Counted from the first letter of the stretch, positions 9,476 to 18,111 are shown. The stretch is 64,000 bases of DNA from Hydrogenovibrio halophilus DSM 15072 (GCF_000384235.1 NZ_KB913033.1:372001-436000), one strand, 5' to 3'. Made by a program: numbers and translations. Notes: generated by a model from the letters alone, not told the origin.

Positions 9476-9775
9476 TCAGTGACCGCCCTGACAATCGGGA
9501 GACGCAGGCACGCTCTGCTTTTGCGCCCATTCCTGCGGGGTAAAAGTGTGCAGCGCCAGTGCATGAAACTGCGGCATCAGCGTTTGCAGGGCCTGATACA
9601 CCGCCTGATGACGCTTGACCCGGCTCAGGCCTTCAAAATCCGGCGTGACCAGCGTCAGCTTGAAATGCGATTCGGTCGCCGGTCCGGCATGCTGGTCGGA
9701 CTCGTTTTCCAGCGTGCAATCATCGATTTGAAAGGCGTTTTGCAAGGTATTTTCAATTTGTTGGGTTAAACTCAT
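9476..9775 (-). CDS. BolA family protein
   Basis: A 99-residue BolA/IbaG-type protein. The class II KH-like fold is indicated by SHFKLTLVTPDFEGLSRVKRHQAVY and a C-terminal ALHTFTPQEW motif. A conserved His lies in the SHFK segment. BolA proteins act with monothiol glutaredoxins in Fe-S cluster handling, and BolA itself is linked to stress morphology. The C-terminus ends PDCQGGH, offering extra Cys and His ligands. The start ATG 9775 gives the normal family length; the reading frame is open 13 codons further upstream. It is divergent from the DsrE gene and convergent with tesA. Confidence 0.87.
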   Translation of the reverse strand: MSLTQQIENTLQNAFQIDDCTLENESDQHAGPATESHFKLTLVTPDFEGLSRVKRHQAVYQALQTLMPQFHALALHTFTPQEWAQKQSVPASPDCQGGH

Positions 9776-9815
9776 AGTCAGCACACTTAAATTTTTATCG
9801 ATGAAGGGAGGCATT

Positions 9816-10388
9816 ATGCCAAATACTCAATCATGCACGGTTTCATCCAGGCTTTCATCCGGGTTTGCTTCTACCTGTCTGGCCAGCGGTCTCAGTCTCG
9901 CACTGTTGCTGGTCCCCATGCAAGGCCAGGCGGCCAGTGAAGCTCAGACCGGTGACGACAACTTTCGCCTGAAACCGGTGCCGGAACTGCAGGACCCGCC
10001 GTCCGACCGCTTTCCCGGCGACCCGGCCGAACACCATGCGGTGTACATGTGGAACAAGGACGACCCGGCCTACCACACCAGCATTCTCAACTCGATCAAG
10101 GCCATGATCCAGAAATACGGCGACAACGTCGAAATCGCCGTGGTCGCCATCGGCCCCGGCATTCACGCCCTGACCAAAGACCCGCAGAAACCGGTGGAAG
10201 AACTGGCGTATGACCGCATCGGCAGCTTTGCCAACGACTACAACGTGCGCTGGATTGCCTGCGGCAATACCATGAACACCCTGCACCTGAGCCATTCCGA
10301 CATGCGCCCCTTTGCCGAATACTCGGAAGTGGGCGCGGCGGCCCTGATGGAACTGCAGGAAGAAGGCTTCAAACTGCTGGTCTGGTAA
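9816..10388 (+). CDS. Exported DsrE-family protein
   Basis: A 190-residue protein with a signal peptide (GLSLALLLVPMQGQAAS, cleavage near AQA/ASE) and a DsrE/DsrF-like domain. The domain begins at HHAVYMWNKDDPAYHTSILN and includes VEIAVVAIGPGIHAL and the Cys in RWIACGNTMN. Cytoplasmic DsrE proteins relay sulfur. Exported single-domain relatives are common in sulfur oxidisers but their role is not settled. The lone mature Cys sits where the sulfur-carrying Cys is expected. The start at 9816 is supported by GGAGG 7 nt upstream. Its promoter must lie in or beside bolA, since the two start codons are only about 40 bp apart. Confidence 0.8.
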   Translation: MPNTQSCTVSSRLSSGFASTCLASGLSLALLLVPMQGQAASEAQTGDDNFRLKPVPELQDPPSDRFPGDPAEHHAVYMWNKDDPAYHTSILNSIKAMIQKYGDNVEIAVVAIGPGIHALTKDPQKPVEELAYDRIGSFANDYNVRWIACGNTMNTLHLSHSDMRPFAEYSEVGAAALMELQEEGFKLLVW

Positions 10389-10419
10389 CGGCCCAGCCGC
10401 TCAATCCATCGGCAAAACC

Positions 10420-10431
10420 ACCAGGCCTGGT
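10420..10431. repeat. Palindrome ACCAGGCCTGGT, copy 4, extended to 24 bp
   Basis: Exact copy between the convergent DsrE and ion channel genes. Here the symmetry extends to 24 bp without mismatch (10414-10437), with AAAACC/GGTTTT arms. It could fold as a terminator hairpin for both genes. Confidence 0.9.
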
Positions 10432-10441
10432 GGTTTTCCGG

Positions 10442-11299
10442 TTACGAACCTGGATTCGGCTTTGAGGTTTCGCTGCCCACTTGCTGCTGCGCCAGCAACA
10501 AATCCATTTTTCGGTTCAGTGCCTCAATCTGGGCCTGCATCGCATCCTGCTGGGTGCCGTGTTCCGCTTCTTCCAGTGCCTTTTCCGCATCCAGCATTTT
10601 CTTGTGTTCTTCGTCCAGCACTTCGACCACAATCCCGATCATCATGTTCAGAAACACGAACGCCGAGAAGAAAATAAACGTCAGGTAATAAATCCAGCTC
10701 AGCGCATAGACTTCCATGGTCTCGTACATGACATCGGTCCAGTCTTCGAACGTGGCCACCCGAAACAGGGTCAACAGCGCCGTGCCCAGATCGCCCCACA
10801 GGAACGGATTGATTTTGGCAAAGAGCAGAGTGCCGATGACCGCATACAAATAAAAGATGATGAACATCAGCAGGGCCACATAGCCCATGCGCGGCAACGC
10901 ATTGATCAGAGCCGTCACCAGCACCCGCAACTCAGGGATAAACGAAATCAGACGCATCACCCGGAACAGGCGCAGCATCCGCGCAATCAGCGCATATTCG
11001 GCATCGTCCAGTGGAATCAGACTCACCACCACAATGGTGAAATCGAACACATTCCAGCCTTTCTTGAAAAACTCGCGCAGCCGGTCTTCGGCCGCCATGC
11101 GGATGATGATTTCGATCAGAAAGAACAGAGTAACCCCGTAATCCATCACCCACAGAAAACTCAAGGCCATCTCGGGCAGCGGATAGGTGCGCACCCCGAT
11201 CATCAGCGACGACAGAATGATCACCGCGATCACAAACAGCTCAAAAGCCTTGTTGTCGCGAATGCGTTGAAAGTGTGTCTGAAACCCTTGCCAGGTCAT
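10442..11299 (-). CDS. Voltage-gated cation channel (single-domain, BacNav-like)
   Basis: A 285-residue inner-membrane protein with six transmembrane helices. S4 carries spaced arginines (ARMLRLFRVMRLISF), the pore helix/filter is LFRVATFEDWTDVMY, and S6 contains VFLNMMIGIVVEVLDEE. A C-terminal coiled coil (about residues 225-275) suits tetramer assembly. Bacterial sodium channels have LESW in the filter; here it is FEDW, with an added acidic residue that could favour divalent ions, so ion selectivity is open. The start ATG 11299 follows AGAGGA by about 8 nt; an upstream in-frame ATG at 11326 would add nine residues. It is single-gene and convergent with the DsrE gene. Confidence 0.88.
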   Translation of the reverse strand: MTWQGFQTHFQRIRDNKAFELFVIAVIILSSLMIGVRTYPLPEMALSFLWVMDYGVTLFFLIEIIIRMAAEDRLREFFKKGWNVFDFTIVVVSLIPLDDAEYALIARMLRLFRVMRLISFIPELRVLVTALINALPRMGYVALLMFIIFYLYAVIGTLLFAKINPFLWGDLGTALLTLFRVATFEDWTDVMYETMEVYALSWIYYLTFIFFSAFVFLNMMIGIVVEVLDEEHKKMLDAEKALEEAEHGTQQDAMQAQIEALNRKMDLLLAQQQVGSETSKPNPGS

Positions 11300-11409
11300 G
11301 TATGGTGTCCTCTTGAATCGATGCAACGGGCCAATATTTTACGGTAAAATGTTGGCCGGACAATCATTTCAATAAATTTTTTTAATGGGCAACAAAAAGG
11401 ACGGATGTC

Positions 11410-11661
11410 ATGAGCAAAATTCACGTGGTCGGACAGGGTGAGGCCGATTTTGAGGGGCAGTTTTCATTGCTGGATGCGCTGGACGAAGCCGGGTTTGACA
11501 TGCCCTACAGCTGCCGCGGCGGCAATTGCGGTGCCTGTGAAGTCAAACTGATCTCAGGCAATGTGGAAGCCATTCAGGACACGGTATACGAGCCGGAAAA
11601 AGGCCACATTCTGACCTGCAGTGTGATCCCGCTCAGCGACCTGGAAATCGAACTGGTTTGA
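11410..11661 (+). CDS. 2Fe-2S ferredoxin (plant-type, YfaE-like)
   Basis: An 83-residue plant-type ferredoxin. The cluster ligands are CRGGNCGAC (three Cys spaced C-x4-C-x2-C) and the distal Cys in ILTCSVIP. It is a small soluble electron carrier. Its length and the GFDMPYSCRGGNCGAC core resemble YfaE, the ferredoxin that maintains the ribonucleotide reductase cofactor, but no nrd gene is adjacent. The ribosome-binding site is AAGGA. The stop codon TGA (11659-11661) is also the outer end of the IS200/IS605-type element that follows, so the native 3' context of this gene was altered by the insertion without changing the protein. Confidence 0.88.
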   Translation: MSKIHVVGQGEADFEGQFSLLDALDEAGFDMPYSCRGGNCGACEVKLISGNVEAIQDTVYEPEKGHILTCSVIPLSDLEIELV

Positions 11662-11790
11662 CATCCTCCCCGCCCTAAAGGACGGGGATTCCTAACAGCT
11701 TTAAGCCGTTTAAGAGTGGGCGTGTATCACTACTACCCACAGGTTCCTGCTTCAACGTCGAAACCAACGTTTCAACTCCACAGGCTAACA
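11659..11790 (-). ncRNA. Predicted omega-RNA (reRNA) scaffold at the element's right end
   Basis: In known TnpB elements the guide RNA overlaps the 3' end of tnpB and runs through the right-end hairpin into flanking DNA. Here the C-rich hairpin at 11668-11687 follows the tnpB stop. The guide would be copied from the ferredoxin gene's 3' end, beginning ACCAGTTCGATTTCCAGGTC on the minus strand. The 5' boundary is a guess. Confidence 0.45.
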
Positions 11791-12928
11791 CCCGATGCCC
11801 TCGGGCAAGCACATTCAAAGCCCCTACCAAGTCGGCATTGGCTTTAAATCCACATTCTGTACACGCAAAAGCACTTTGGGTTTTGCGATTCGCACGACTG
11901 ATATTCTGGCATTTTGGACAGGTTTGTGAGGTGTGCCTTGGATCAACTCTCAAAACATCACCGCCAAACCAGTTTTGCTTGTACTCAAGCATCTGAACAA
12001 ACATGCCCCATCCTTGATCGAGAATGGACTTGTTCAGACCTGACTTGGGCTTGACGTTCTTGCCAGGTTTGTCGATATTGCCTTTGGCGGATTTGGACAT
12101 ATTTCTTACCTTTAAATCCTCAACAACAATCATTGCGTGGTTTTTGCTGATGCTGGTTGAGGTTTTATGAAGGAAATCCAAACGCACATTGGCGATCTTC
12201 TCATGCAGACGTGCAATGCGTTGTTTTTGCTTCTTCCAGTTGGAAGAGAACTTGACTTTTTTACTCAGCCTGCGCTGAGCAAAAGCCAACTTCTTTTCCA
12301 GTTTCTTGAAGCTGTTTATCGGCTCAATATATGAGCCGTCAGACAAAGTAATGAAGCGTTTTACACCCAAATCAAGACCGATGATTGAATTAGCGCTATG
12401 GCGCGGTATCTCCGCTTCATACTCGACTTGAACAGACACATACCAATGTTTTCCACGCCGTGAAACCGTGCAATTTTTCAATTCACCGACAACTTTTCGG
12501 CTACTTCGATATTTCACCCAGCCGATTTTAGGTAGGAAAACGCTATTTCCATCCAGTTTAAATCCTTGCGGATAACTGAATGAATCCTTTTGCCCTTTGC
12601 GTTTAAATCTTGGTATACGCTTCAGAGGTTGCTTTTTATCAAACCCATTTTTAAACGCTCTCTCCAGTTGTTTTAACGTTTGCTGAAGTGACTGGGAGTG
12701 CGCCTGTTTCAGAAAGCCGTATTCATTCGATTTCTTCCAGAGTCCAAGCCAAAAGTTCATTTCCTGATACCAGAGAATCGGCTTTTTATATTCAAGCAAA
12801 GTCAGATTCTTTGCCAAGGCCTTGTTCCAAACAAACCGATTCGCACCAGCAAACTCAACCATTTTCTGCGCTTGGTCAGAATTCGGGTTGAGTTTGAATT
12901 TAAAAGCTTTGCGAATGACTTGTTTCAT
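11675..12928 (-). CDS. tnpB: TnpB, RNA-guided nuclease of IS200/IS605 family
   Basis: A 417-residue TnpB. The split RuvC active site is complete: D186 in IIGLDLGVKRF, E270 in IVVEDLKVRNM and D366 in NADLVGALN. The zinc finger between the last two has C337/C340 and C356/C359. The N-terminal wedge region begins with the basic KAFKFKLNPNSDQ. TnpB proteins cut DNA next to a transposon-associated motif using an omega-RNA made from the element's right end, which helps retain the element. All catalytic residues are present, so the protein looks active. The start is ATG 12928; an in-frame ATG eight codons upstream exists. Confidence 0.92.
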   Translation of the reverse strand: MKQVIRKAFKFKLNPNSDQAQKMVEFAGANRFVWNKALAKNLTLLEYKKPILWYQEMNFWLGLWKKSNEYGFLKQAHSQSLQQTLKQLERAFKNGFDKKQPLKRIPRFKRKGQKDSFSYPQGFKLDGNSVFLPKIGWVKYRSSRKVVGELKNCTVSRRGKHWYVSVQVEYEAEIPRHSANSIIGLDLGVKRFITLSDGSYIEPINSFKKLEKKLAFAQRRLSKKVKFSSNWKKQKQRIARLHEKIANVRLDFLHKTSTSISKNHAMIVVEDLKVRNMSKSAKGNIDKPGKNVKPKSGLNKSILDQGWGMFVQMLEYKQNWFGGDVLRVDPRHTSQTCPKCQNISRANRKTQSAFACTECGFKANADLVGALNVLARGHRVLACGVETLVSTLKQEPVGSSDTRPLLNGLKLLGIPVL

Positions 12929-13021
12929 ACAAAGTATTGTAACACATTTCAAGTTTAAGCGCTTATATCCCCGCCGTGAACGACGGGGTTTTACGCGCTA
13001 CTTGATAAACACACCTTTTTC

Positions 13022-13033
13022 ACCAGGCCTGGT
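13022..13033. repeat. Palindrome ACCAGGCCTGGT, copy 5, extended to 22 bp
   Basis: Exact copy just outside the left end of the TnpB element and next to the pstS terminator. The symmetry extends to 22 bp (13017-13038) with TTTTC/GAAAA arms. Confidence 0.9.
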
Positions 13034-13049
13034 GAAAACGAATAGGCAC

Positions 13050-13075
13050 AAAAAAAGCCCTCTAAAAGAGGGCTT
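13050..13075 (-). terminator. Rho-independent terminator of pstS
   Basis: On the minus strand the stem AGCCCTC/GAGGGCT is followed by seven T residues, about 27 bp past the pstS stop codon. Confidence 0.85.
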
Positions 13076-13102
13076 AAATTTTATCCGGGAGGATAAATCG
13101 GT

Positions 13103-14071
13103 TTAGTTGTTCAGCTTGGCACGGTATTTTTCAACCATGTTGGCTGGCAGAGGAATGTAACCGTCCTTCACCACCGTTTGCTGACCTTGCTGAGACAGAA
13201 CCAGGTTCATGAACTCACGCGTCATCGGGTCCAGCTTGGCATTTGGCTTTTTGTTGACATACACGTACAACACACGCGCCAGCGGGTAAGTGCCGTTCAG
13301 AGCATTGTTCGGGGTTGGCTCAACCAGCTTGCCGCCCTCTTTCTTGGACAGGGGCAAAGCACGCACACCAGCGGTCTTGTAACCGATACCGGAATAACCG
13401 ATGCCGTTCAAAGACGTGGCCGTGGACTGAACCACAGAGGCCGAACCAGGCTGTTCGTTCACAGACGACTTGTAGTCCCCTTTACACAACGCGATTTTTT
13501 TGTAGTAACCGTAGGTACCGGACACCGAGTTACGGCCATAAAGCTGAATGCTCTTGTCTGCCAACTCGCCTTTCACACCGGCTTCACCCCAGGTTTTGAT
13601 GTCGTCTTTCAGGCCACACTTACGTGTGCTGGAGAAGATCGCGTCCACTTCGGGAATGCTCAGACCTTTGATTGGGTTGTCTTTGTGCACATACACCGCC
13701 AGCGCATCGATGGCCACACCGATTGGCGTTGGCTTGTAACCGTGTTCTTTTTCAAACATGGCTTCTTCTTTGGCTTTCATCATACGGCTCATCGGCCCAA
13801 CGTTTGAGGTGGACTCGGTCAAAGCCGGTGGCGCAGTGGAAGAACCCGCCGCCTGAATCTGAATGTTCACATTCGGATACATGCGCTTGAACTCTTCCGC
13901 CCACAACGTCATCAGGTTGGCCAGGGTATCGGACCCGACCGATGAAAAGTTACCAGAGATACCTGAGACTTTCTGATATTCCGGGATGGACGAATCAACC
14001 GCTGAGGCCATGGCCGTTGTTGAGGCCATTGAGGCCGCCAGTCCCATTGCAATCAATAATTTGCGCTTCAT
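13103..14071 (-). CDS. pstS: Phosphate ABC transporter, periplasmic phosphate-binding protein
   Basis: A 322-residue protein with a 23-residue signal peptide ([20 protein letters not shown]). The PBP type II phosphate-binding fold shows its loops: [33 protein letters not shown] and [11 protein letters not shown], which supply hydroxyl and amide ligands to phosphate. It delivers phosphate to PstCAB. The start ATG 14071 follows AGGAG. pstS is separated from pstCAB by pit and phoURB, but is transcribed in the same direction. Its own Pho boxes lie upstream and it has its own terminator, so it is probably an independent, highly expressed unit of the regulon. Confidence 0.95.
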   Translation of the reverse strand: MKRKLLIAMGLAASMASTTAMASAVDSSIPEYQKVSGISGNFSSVGSDTLANLMTLWAEEFKRMYPNVNIQIQAAGSSTAPPALTESTSNVGPMSRMMKAKEEAMFEKEHGYKPTPIGVAIDALAVYVHKDNPIKGLSIPEVDAIFSSTRKCGLKDDIKTWGEAGVKGELADKSIQLYGRNSVSGTYGYYKKIALCKGDYKSSVNEQPGSASVVQSTATSLNGIGYSGIGYKTAGVRALPLSKKEGGKLVEPTPNNALNGTYPLARVLYVYVNKKPNAKLDPMTREFMNLVLSQQGQQTVVKDGYIPLPANMVEKYRAKLNN

Positions 14072-14165
14072 TACTCTACTCCTGAAAAGTTAAAGGTTCC
14101 GCCTCATCCATTGAGTACGAAAGCCTGTACTGCAAAACAGACAAGGTGCATTATCAGCTCAGGGC

Positions 14166-14206
14166 ATAACAGACAGATGAAACAAATTTTACAAATACAT
14201 GACACA
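14166..14206 (-). promoter_or_regulatory. Candidate tandem Pho boxes upstream of pstS
   Basis: On the minus strand four GTCAT-like pentamers (GTCAT, GTAAA, TTCAT, GTTAT) follow one another at exact 11-bp steps, starting at GTGTCATGTATTTGTAAA. This matches the direct-repeat spacing of PhoB sites. The first and last repeats fit best. The site is about 95-135 bp upstream of the pstS start codon. Confidence 0.5.
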
Positions 14207-14251
14207 AATCAAGCCAAAGCGCCGCAACCACATTTTTTGCGCAACAAAACT

Positions 14252-14269
14252 GTCATATTTACCCCAATC
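14252..14269 (+). promoter_or_regulatory. Possible degenerate Pho box upstream of pit
   Basis: CTGTCATATTT is a perfect first half of a Pho box on the plus strand, but the second half (ACCCCAA) is poor. It lies about 60-75 bp before the pit start. A PhoB half-site is possible; this is weak evidence. Confidence 0.25.
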
Positions 14270-14327
14270 ACAACGGTTTTTTTTATACAATTCCGCCCAT
14301 TGATGGCAGGGATGGAAACAAAACCGC

Positions 14328-15899
14328 ATGGAATTCAAAAACGTCAACGATATCGAAGGGGCCACCAAAAAAGGTCGGCGTGAAATGTTTCGCTTAGGCA
14401 CCGGACTGCTGTTTATTGTCCTGATCATGTTGTTTTCTGCCAACATGCAGGTGGGCAGCGGTCAGGTTCACATTGAGCTTGTCATTGCCGCCATGATCGG
14501 CGGCTACATGGCCATGAACATCGGGGCCAATGACGTCGCCAACAATGTCGGTCCTGCGGTCGGTTCCAAAGCCCTGACCCTGACCGGGGCCATCATTCTG
14601 GCCGCGATTTTCGAATCCGCCGGGGCCATCATCGCCGGGGGCGATGTGATCAACACCGTCAAAAAAGGCATCATTGACCCGCAGATGATTGCCGACAGCC
14701 AGACCTTTATCTGGCTGATGATGGCCGCCCTGCTTTCCGCCGCATTGTGGCTGAACCTGGCCACCGCCATGGGCGCGCCGGTATCGACCACCCACTCCAT
14801 TGTCGGCGGCGTTCTGGGGGGCGGCATTGCCGCAGGCGGCTGGCACATCGCCAACTGGGACCAGATGGGCGCGATTGCCGCCAGCTGGGTGATTTCCCCG
14901 GTCATTGGCGGCCTGATCGCCGCCGGGTTTCTGTACTGGATCAAACGCGGGATCACCTACCAGTCGGACATGAAGGCCGCCGGCAAACGCCTGATACCGA
15001 TTCTGGTCGCCCTGATGGCCTGGGCCTTCTCCACCTACCTGATCATCAAGGGGATAAAAAAAATCATTGCGGTCGACTTCACCACCGCCGTGATTGTGGG
15101 CCTGATCATCGCATTCGGCGTGTATCTTCTGGTCAAACCCATGATTCGACGTCAGGCCGACGGTCTCGACAACGACAAGGCCAGCATCAACACCCTTTTC
15201 ACCATCCCGCTGATTTTTGCCGCTGCCTTATTGAGTTTTGCCCACGGGGCCAATGACGTGGCCAACGCCGTGGGGCCGCTGGCCGCCATCTCCGATGCCC
15301 TGTCCACATCGACCGTGTCCGGCCAGGCCCAGATTCCGTTCTGGGTGTTGCTGATCGGGGCACTCGGGATCAGTCTGGGGCTGTTGCTTTACGGGCCCAA
15401 ACTGATCAGAACCGTGGGCTCGGAAATCACCGAACTCGACCAGATGCGCGCTTTTTCCATCGCCATGGCCGCCGCCATCACCGTCATTGTGGCCTCCAAA
15501 CTGGGGCTGCCGGTCAGCTCCACTCACATTGCCGTGGGCGGGATTTTCGGGGTCGGTTTTTTGCGTGAATACCTCAAACGCAACTACGCCAAAACCCTGC
15601 AGGAAATCCGCGATGCCCATTCCGGCTACGATCACGCGGAGGTCGAAGCCTTTGTGGAACGCTTTGAAAACGCTGACCTTCAAGACAAGAAAATGATGCT
15701 GGCCGAACTCAAACAGCAAAAAGAAACCACCGTGCTGACCAAAAAAGAACGCAAGTCGTTGAACAAGGTGTATCAGAAAGAACTGGTCAAACGTTCGGCC
15801 TTTTTGAAAATTGTCGCCACCTGGGTGATTACCGTGCCCGCCGCCGGGATCCTGGCCGCCCTGATCTACTTCACCATCCGCGGGATCATGCTGCCCTGA
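14328..15899 (+). CDS. pit: PiT-family inorganic phosphate transporter
   Basis: A 523-residue inner-membrane phosphate permease. Both diagnostic repeats are present: NIGANDVANNVGPAVG near residue 63 and FAHGANDVANAVGPLA near 305. The paired GAPVSTTHSIVGG and GLPVSSTHIAVGG motifs follow each. About ten hydrophobic helices are visible. A cytoplasmic charged segment of roughly 90 residues near the C-terminus is longer than in E. coli Pit. Pit proteins take up phosphate coupled to cations. It is divergent from pstS and convergent with phoR, embedded in the Pst/Pho cluster, so phosphate-dependent control is likely. The start at 14328 has a weak ribosome-binding site; Met20 is an alternative. Confidence 0.92.
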   Translation: MEFKNVNDIEGATKKGRREMFRLGTGLLFIVLIMLFSANMQVGSGQVHIELVIAAMIGGYMAMNIGANDVANNVGPAVGSKALTLTGAIILAAIFESAGAIIAGGDVINTVKKGIIDPQMIADSQTFIWLMMAALLSAALWLNLATAMGAPVSTTHSIVGGVLGGGIAAGGWHIANWDQMGAIAASWVISPVIGGLIAAGFLYWIKRGITYQSDMKAAGKRLIPILVALMAWAFSTYLIIKGIKKIIAVDFTTAVIVGLIIAFGVYLLVKPMIRRQADGLDNDKASINTLFTIPLIFAAALLSFAHGANDVANAVGPLAAISDALSTSTVSGQAQIPFWVLLIGALGISLGLLLYGPKLIRTVGSEITELDQMRAFSIAMAAAITVIVASKLGLPVSSTHIAVGGIFGVGFLREYLKRNYAKTLQEIRDAHSGYDHAEVEAFVERFENADLQDKKMMLAELKQQKETTVLTKKERKSLNKVYQKELVKRSAFLKIVATWVITVPAAGILAALIYFTIRGIMLP

Positions 15900-16035
15900 A
15901 GCGGTGATCGGTGCGTCCTGATCGAAGATCAAGGCGCTTTGGGTGCAAACTGAAAAGCGCCCTCCGCACCGCTCAGCCTGACACCGTTTCTGCACCGAAA
16001 ATCATCAGACAGGGCTTGATCACACCCCAAAATTG

Positions 16036-16047
16036 ACCAGGCCTGGT
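16036..16047. repeat. Palindrome ACCAGGCCTGGT, copy 6 (pit / phoR)
   Basis: Exact copy, 10 bp from the phoR stop codon, between the convergent genes pit and phoR. Confidence 0.9.
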
Positions 16048-16057
16048 GGCTTCCAGG

Positions 16058-17350
16058 TCATTCGTCTTCCGAACGCACGATCCGCCCCGGCACAAAGTCA
16101 CAGCGGAACACCGAGCCCTTCTGCACCTGACTTTTGATCACCAGTTTGGCGTGATGCCGCTCCAGTATGTGTTTGACAATGGCCAGCCCCAGCCCGGTGC
16201 CCCCGGTTTCGCGTGAACGCGCGGTGTCCACCCGATAAAAACGTTCGGTCAGGCGGCCGATGTGTTCCTGAGCAATGCCGATGCCGGTGTCTTCCACTTC
16301 GTAATGCGCGCCCTTCTGATCCTGATACCAGCGCACCGTGATCTGTCCACCGGCCGGTGTGTAACGGATCGCATTGGACACCAGATTGGTGAGCACGCTT
16401 TTCAGCGGGTCTTCGTAACCGATGATTTTCAGGGACGTATCCACCTCAAAACGCACCGTATGCTCGGTGGTCATCTGATCGATGCTTTCGGCCATCTGTT
16501 GCAGAATGTCGCCAATGGCAACCGGGCCTTCGTCGCCGGTAATGGTCTCCGATTCCATCGCCGACAAGGTCAACAGATCGTTGATGATCGCCTGCATCCG
16601 GTTGGATTGATGTTCCATGCTCTGCAGGGGTTTTGCCCAGGGCGATGCCGGCTCCACCGAATCGCGCATCACCTCCAGATAACCGCTGAGCACGGTCAAA
16701 GGCGTGCGCAGTTCGTGCGAGGCATTGGCGACAAAATCGCGCCGGATTTGCGCCAGATTGTAGAGTTCGTGAATGTCCTTGACGATGAGCAGTTTGTGAA
16801 TGCGGTGGTAGGGCAGAATTTTGAAGCTGTAGACACGCGGACGCTGATTGACGCCGTTGATGGTCAGCGACTGGCCATAATCGCCTTGCTTGAGATAGGC
16901 AATGAAATCGGGATGACGGTACAGGTTTTCGATGCGTCGGCCAATGTCGCTCTGTTTCAGCCCGAACAGTTTGCGGGCCGAGCGGTTGAACCACTCGATC
17001 TGATGAAATTCATTCAGGGAAACCAGTGCATCGGGCATCGCCATGGAGGCGGCCAGAAACTGCTCGGATTTGTACAGTTGCAGATTGGCGTGTTTTTCCA
17101 GTGAGCGCTGTTTGCGCGAGACCAGATGGCTGATTTCAGCCCAGAAGCCGCTGCCGGGCGGGTAAGAAACCCCGGAATGGCCTTTGATCCATTTTTCGAA
17201 CTGGAGCACACTGTAAAGCTGGCGGCTCAGATAGACCAGGAAATACGCGCCCAGCACCCAAAGCCACTGATCGCTGACCCAGGCGATGAAAATCGCGATC
17301 CAGAGGCTGGTAATGACCCATGTCAGTTCCCGTGCAATCCCTTTCGACAA
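16058..17350 (-). CDS. phoR: Phosphate regulon sensor histidine kinase
   Basis: A 430-residue membrane-bound kinase. Two N-terminal hydrophobic helices form a short hairpin with almost no periplasmic loop. A PAS domain (about residues 95-200) follows, then the HisKA helix with the phospho-acceptor His in FVANASHELRTPLTVLSGYL. The ATPase domain has N box VSNAIRYTP, G1 DTGIGI and G2 GGTGLGLAIV. PhoR reads the Pst transporter state through PhoU and phosphorylates PhoB when phosphate is scarce. The likely start is TTG at 17350, preceded by GGGGAG; it lies 20 bp after phoB, so the two are co-translated. Confidence 0.95.
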   Translation of the reverse strand: MSKGIARELTWVITSLWIAIFIAWVSDQWLWVLGAYFLVYLSRQLYSVLQFEKWIKGHSGVSYPPGSGFWAEISHLVSRKQRSLEKHANLQLYKSEQFLAASMAMPDALVSLNEFHQIEWFNRSARKLFGLKQSDIGRRIENLYRHPDFIAYLKQGDYGQSLTINGVNQRPRVYSFKILPYHRIHKLLIVKDIHELYNLAQIRRDFVANASHELRTPLTVLSGYLEVMRDSVEPASPWAKPLQSMEHQSNRMQAIINDLLTLSAMESETITGDEGPVAIGDILQQMAESIDQMTTEHTVRFEVDTSLKIIGYEDPLKSVLTNLVSNAIRYTPAGGQITVRWYQDQKGAHYEVEDTGIGIAQEHIGRLTERFYRVDTARSRETGGTGLGLAIVKHILERHHAKLVIKSQVQKGSVFRCDFVPGRIVRSEDE

Positions 17351-17370
17351 TCAGTTTCTCCCCGACGCCG

Positions 17371-18066
17371 TCAGCTGCTGACCGAAAACCGGTAGCCTGC
17401 ACCCCGTACGGTCTGGATGGCGTCGGCCCCGCCGACCGGGTCCAGCAGCTTGCGCAGACGCCGGATGTGCACGTCCACCGTGCGTTCTTCCACCACCACG
17501 TTTTCGCCCCAAACCTGATCCAACAACTGCGAGCGGGTATACACCCGGTCCCGGTGCGTCATAAAAAAATGCATCAGTTTGAATTCGGTCGGCCCCAATC
17601 GCACTTCTTCACCCTTGACGGTAAAACGGTAACTCGACAGGTCCAGTTTCAGTTCGCCCACACTGACCTGCTCCGCCGCAGACGGGTCGGACGACTGACG
17701 GCGCAGAATGGCCTTGACCCGCGCCACCAGGGCGCGGGGCGAAAAAGGCTTGATCACGTAATCGTCGGCACCGGCCTCAAACCCTTCCACCTGATCGTTT
17801 TCCTCCCCACGGGCGGTCAACAAGATGATCGGCAGATGCGCCACCTGGTCGTTGTTACGAATACGCTGTGCCAGCGAAACCCCACTGACGCCCGGCAACA
17901 TCCAGTCCAGCAGAATGCAATCCGGGGGCTGCTCATTCAGCAGACTCCAGGCCTGTTCGGCATTGGGGGCCTGCACCACTTCGTAACCGGCGGCACTGAG
18001 GGTAAAGTTCAGCATGTCGCGAATGGCGGCTTCGTCTTCGACCACCAGAATCCGTTGTTGCGTCAT
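17371..18066 (-). CDS. phoB: Phosphate regulon response regulator
   Basis: A 231-residue OmpR/PhoB-type regulator. The receiver domain holds the acidic pocket (VEDEAAIRD), the phosphorylated Asp in CILLDWMLPG and the conserved Lys in DDYVIKPFSP. The C-terminal winged-helix domain includes LGPTEFKLMHFFMTH and RTVDVHIRRLRKLL, the recognition-helix region. PhoB-P binds 11-bp direct-repeat Pho boxes; candidates lie upstream of pstS, pstC and phoX in this window. It lies between phoU and phoR in one operon. Confidence 0.96.
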   Translation of the reverse strand: MTQQRILVVEDEAAIRDMLNFTLSAAGYEVVQAPNAEQAWSLLNEQPPDCILLDWMLPGVSGVSLAQRIRNNDQVAHLPIILLTARGEENDQVEGFEAGADDYVIKPFSPRALVARVKAILRRQSSDPSAAEQVSVGELKLDLSSYRFTVKGEEVRLGPTEFKLMHFFMTHRDRVYTRSQLLDQVWGENVVVEERTVDVHIRRLRKLLDPVGGADAIQTVRGAGYRFSVSS

Positions 18067-18111
18067 CCCTGTTTCCTGTTGTTATCCAGCCATAAGTCGA
18101 TCATACACCCA

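Larger units (their letters stand above)
11659..13000 (-). mobile_element. Solo-TnpB element of the IS200/IS605 (IS1341-like) type
   Basis: About 1.34 kb containing only tnpB; no tnpA transposase is present. Both ends carry matching subterminal hairpins. At the right end, 11668-11687 forms an 8-bp stem with one C·A mismatch and TAAA loop. At the left end, 12969-12988 forms the same CCCCGcC..G-CGGGG stem with TGAA loop. There are no terminal inverted repeats or target duplication, as expected for this family. The right end reads GGGGAGGATGTCAA on the minus strand, typical of these elements. The left boundary is only approximate. It probably depends on a TnpA encoded elsewhere. Confidence 0.8.
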
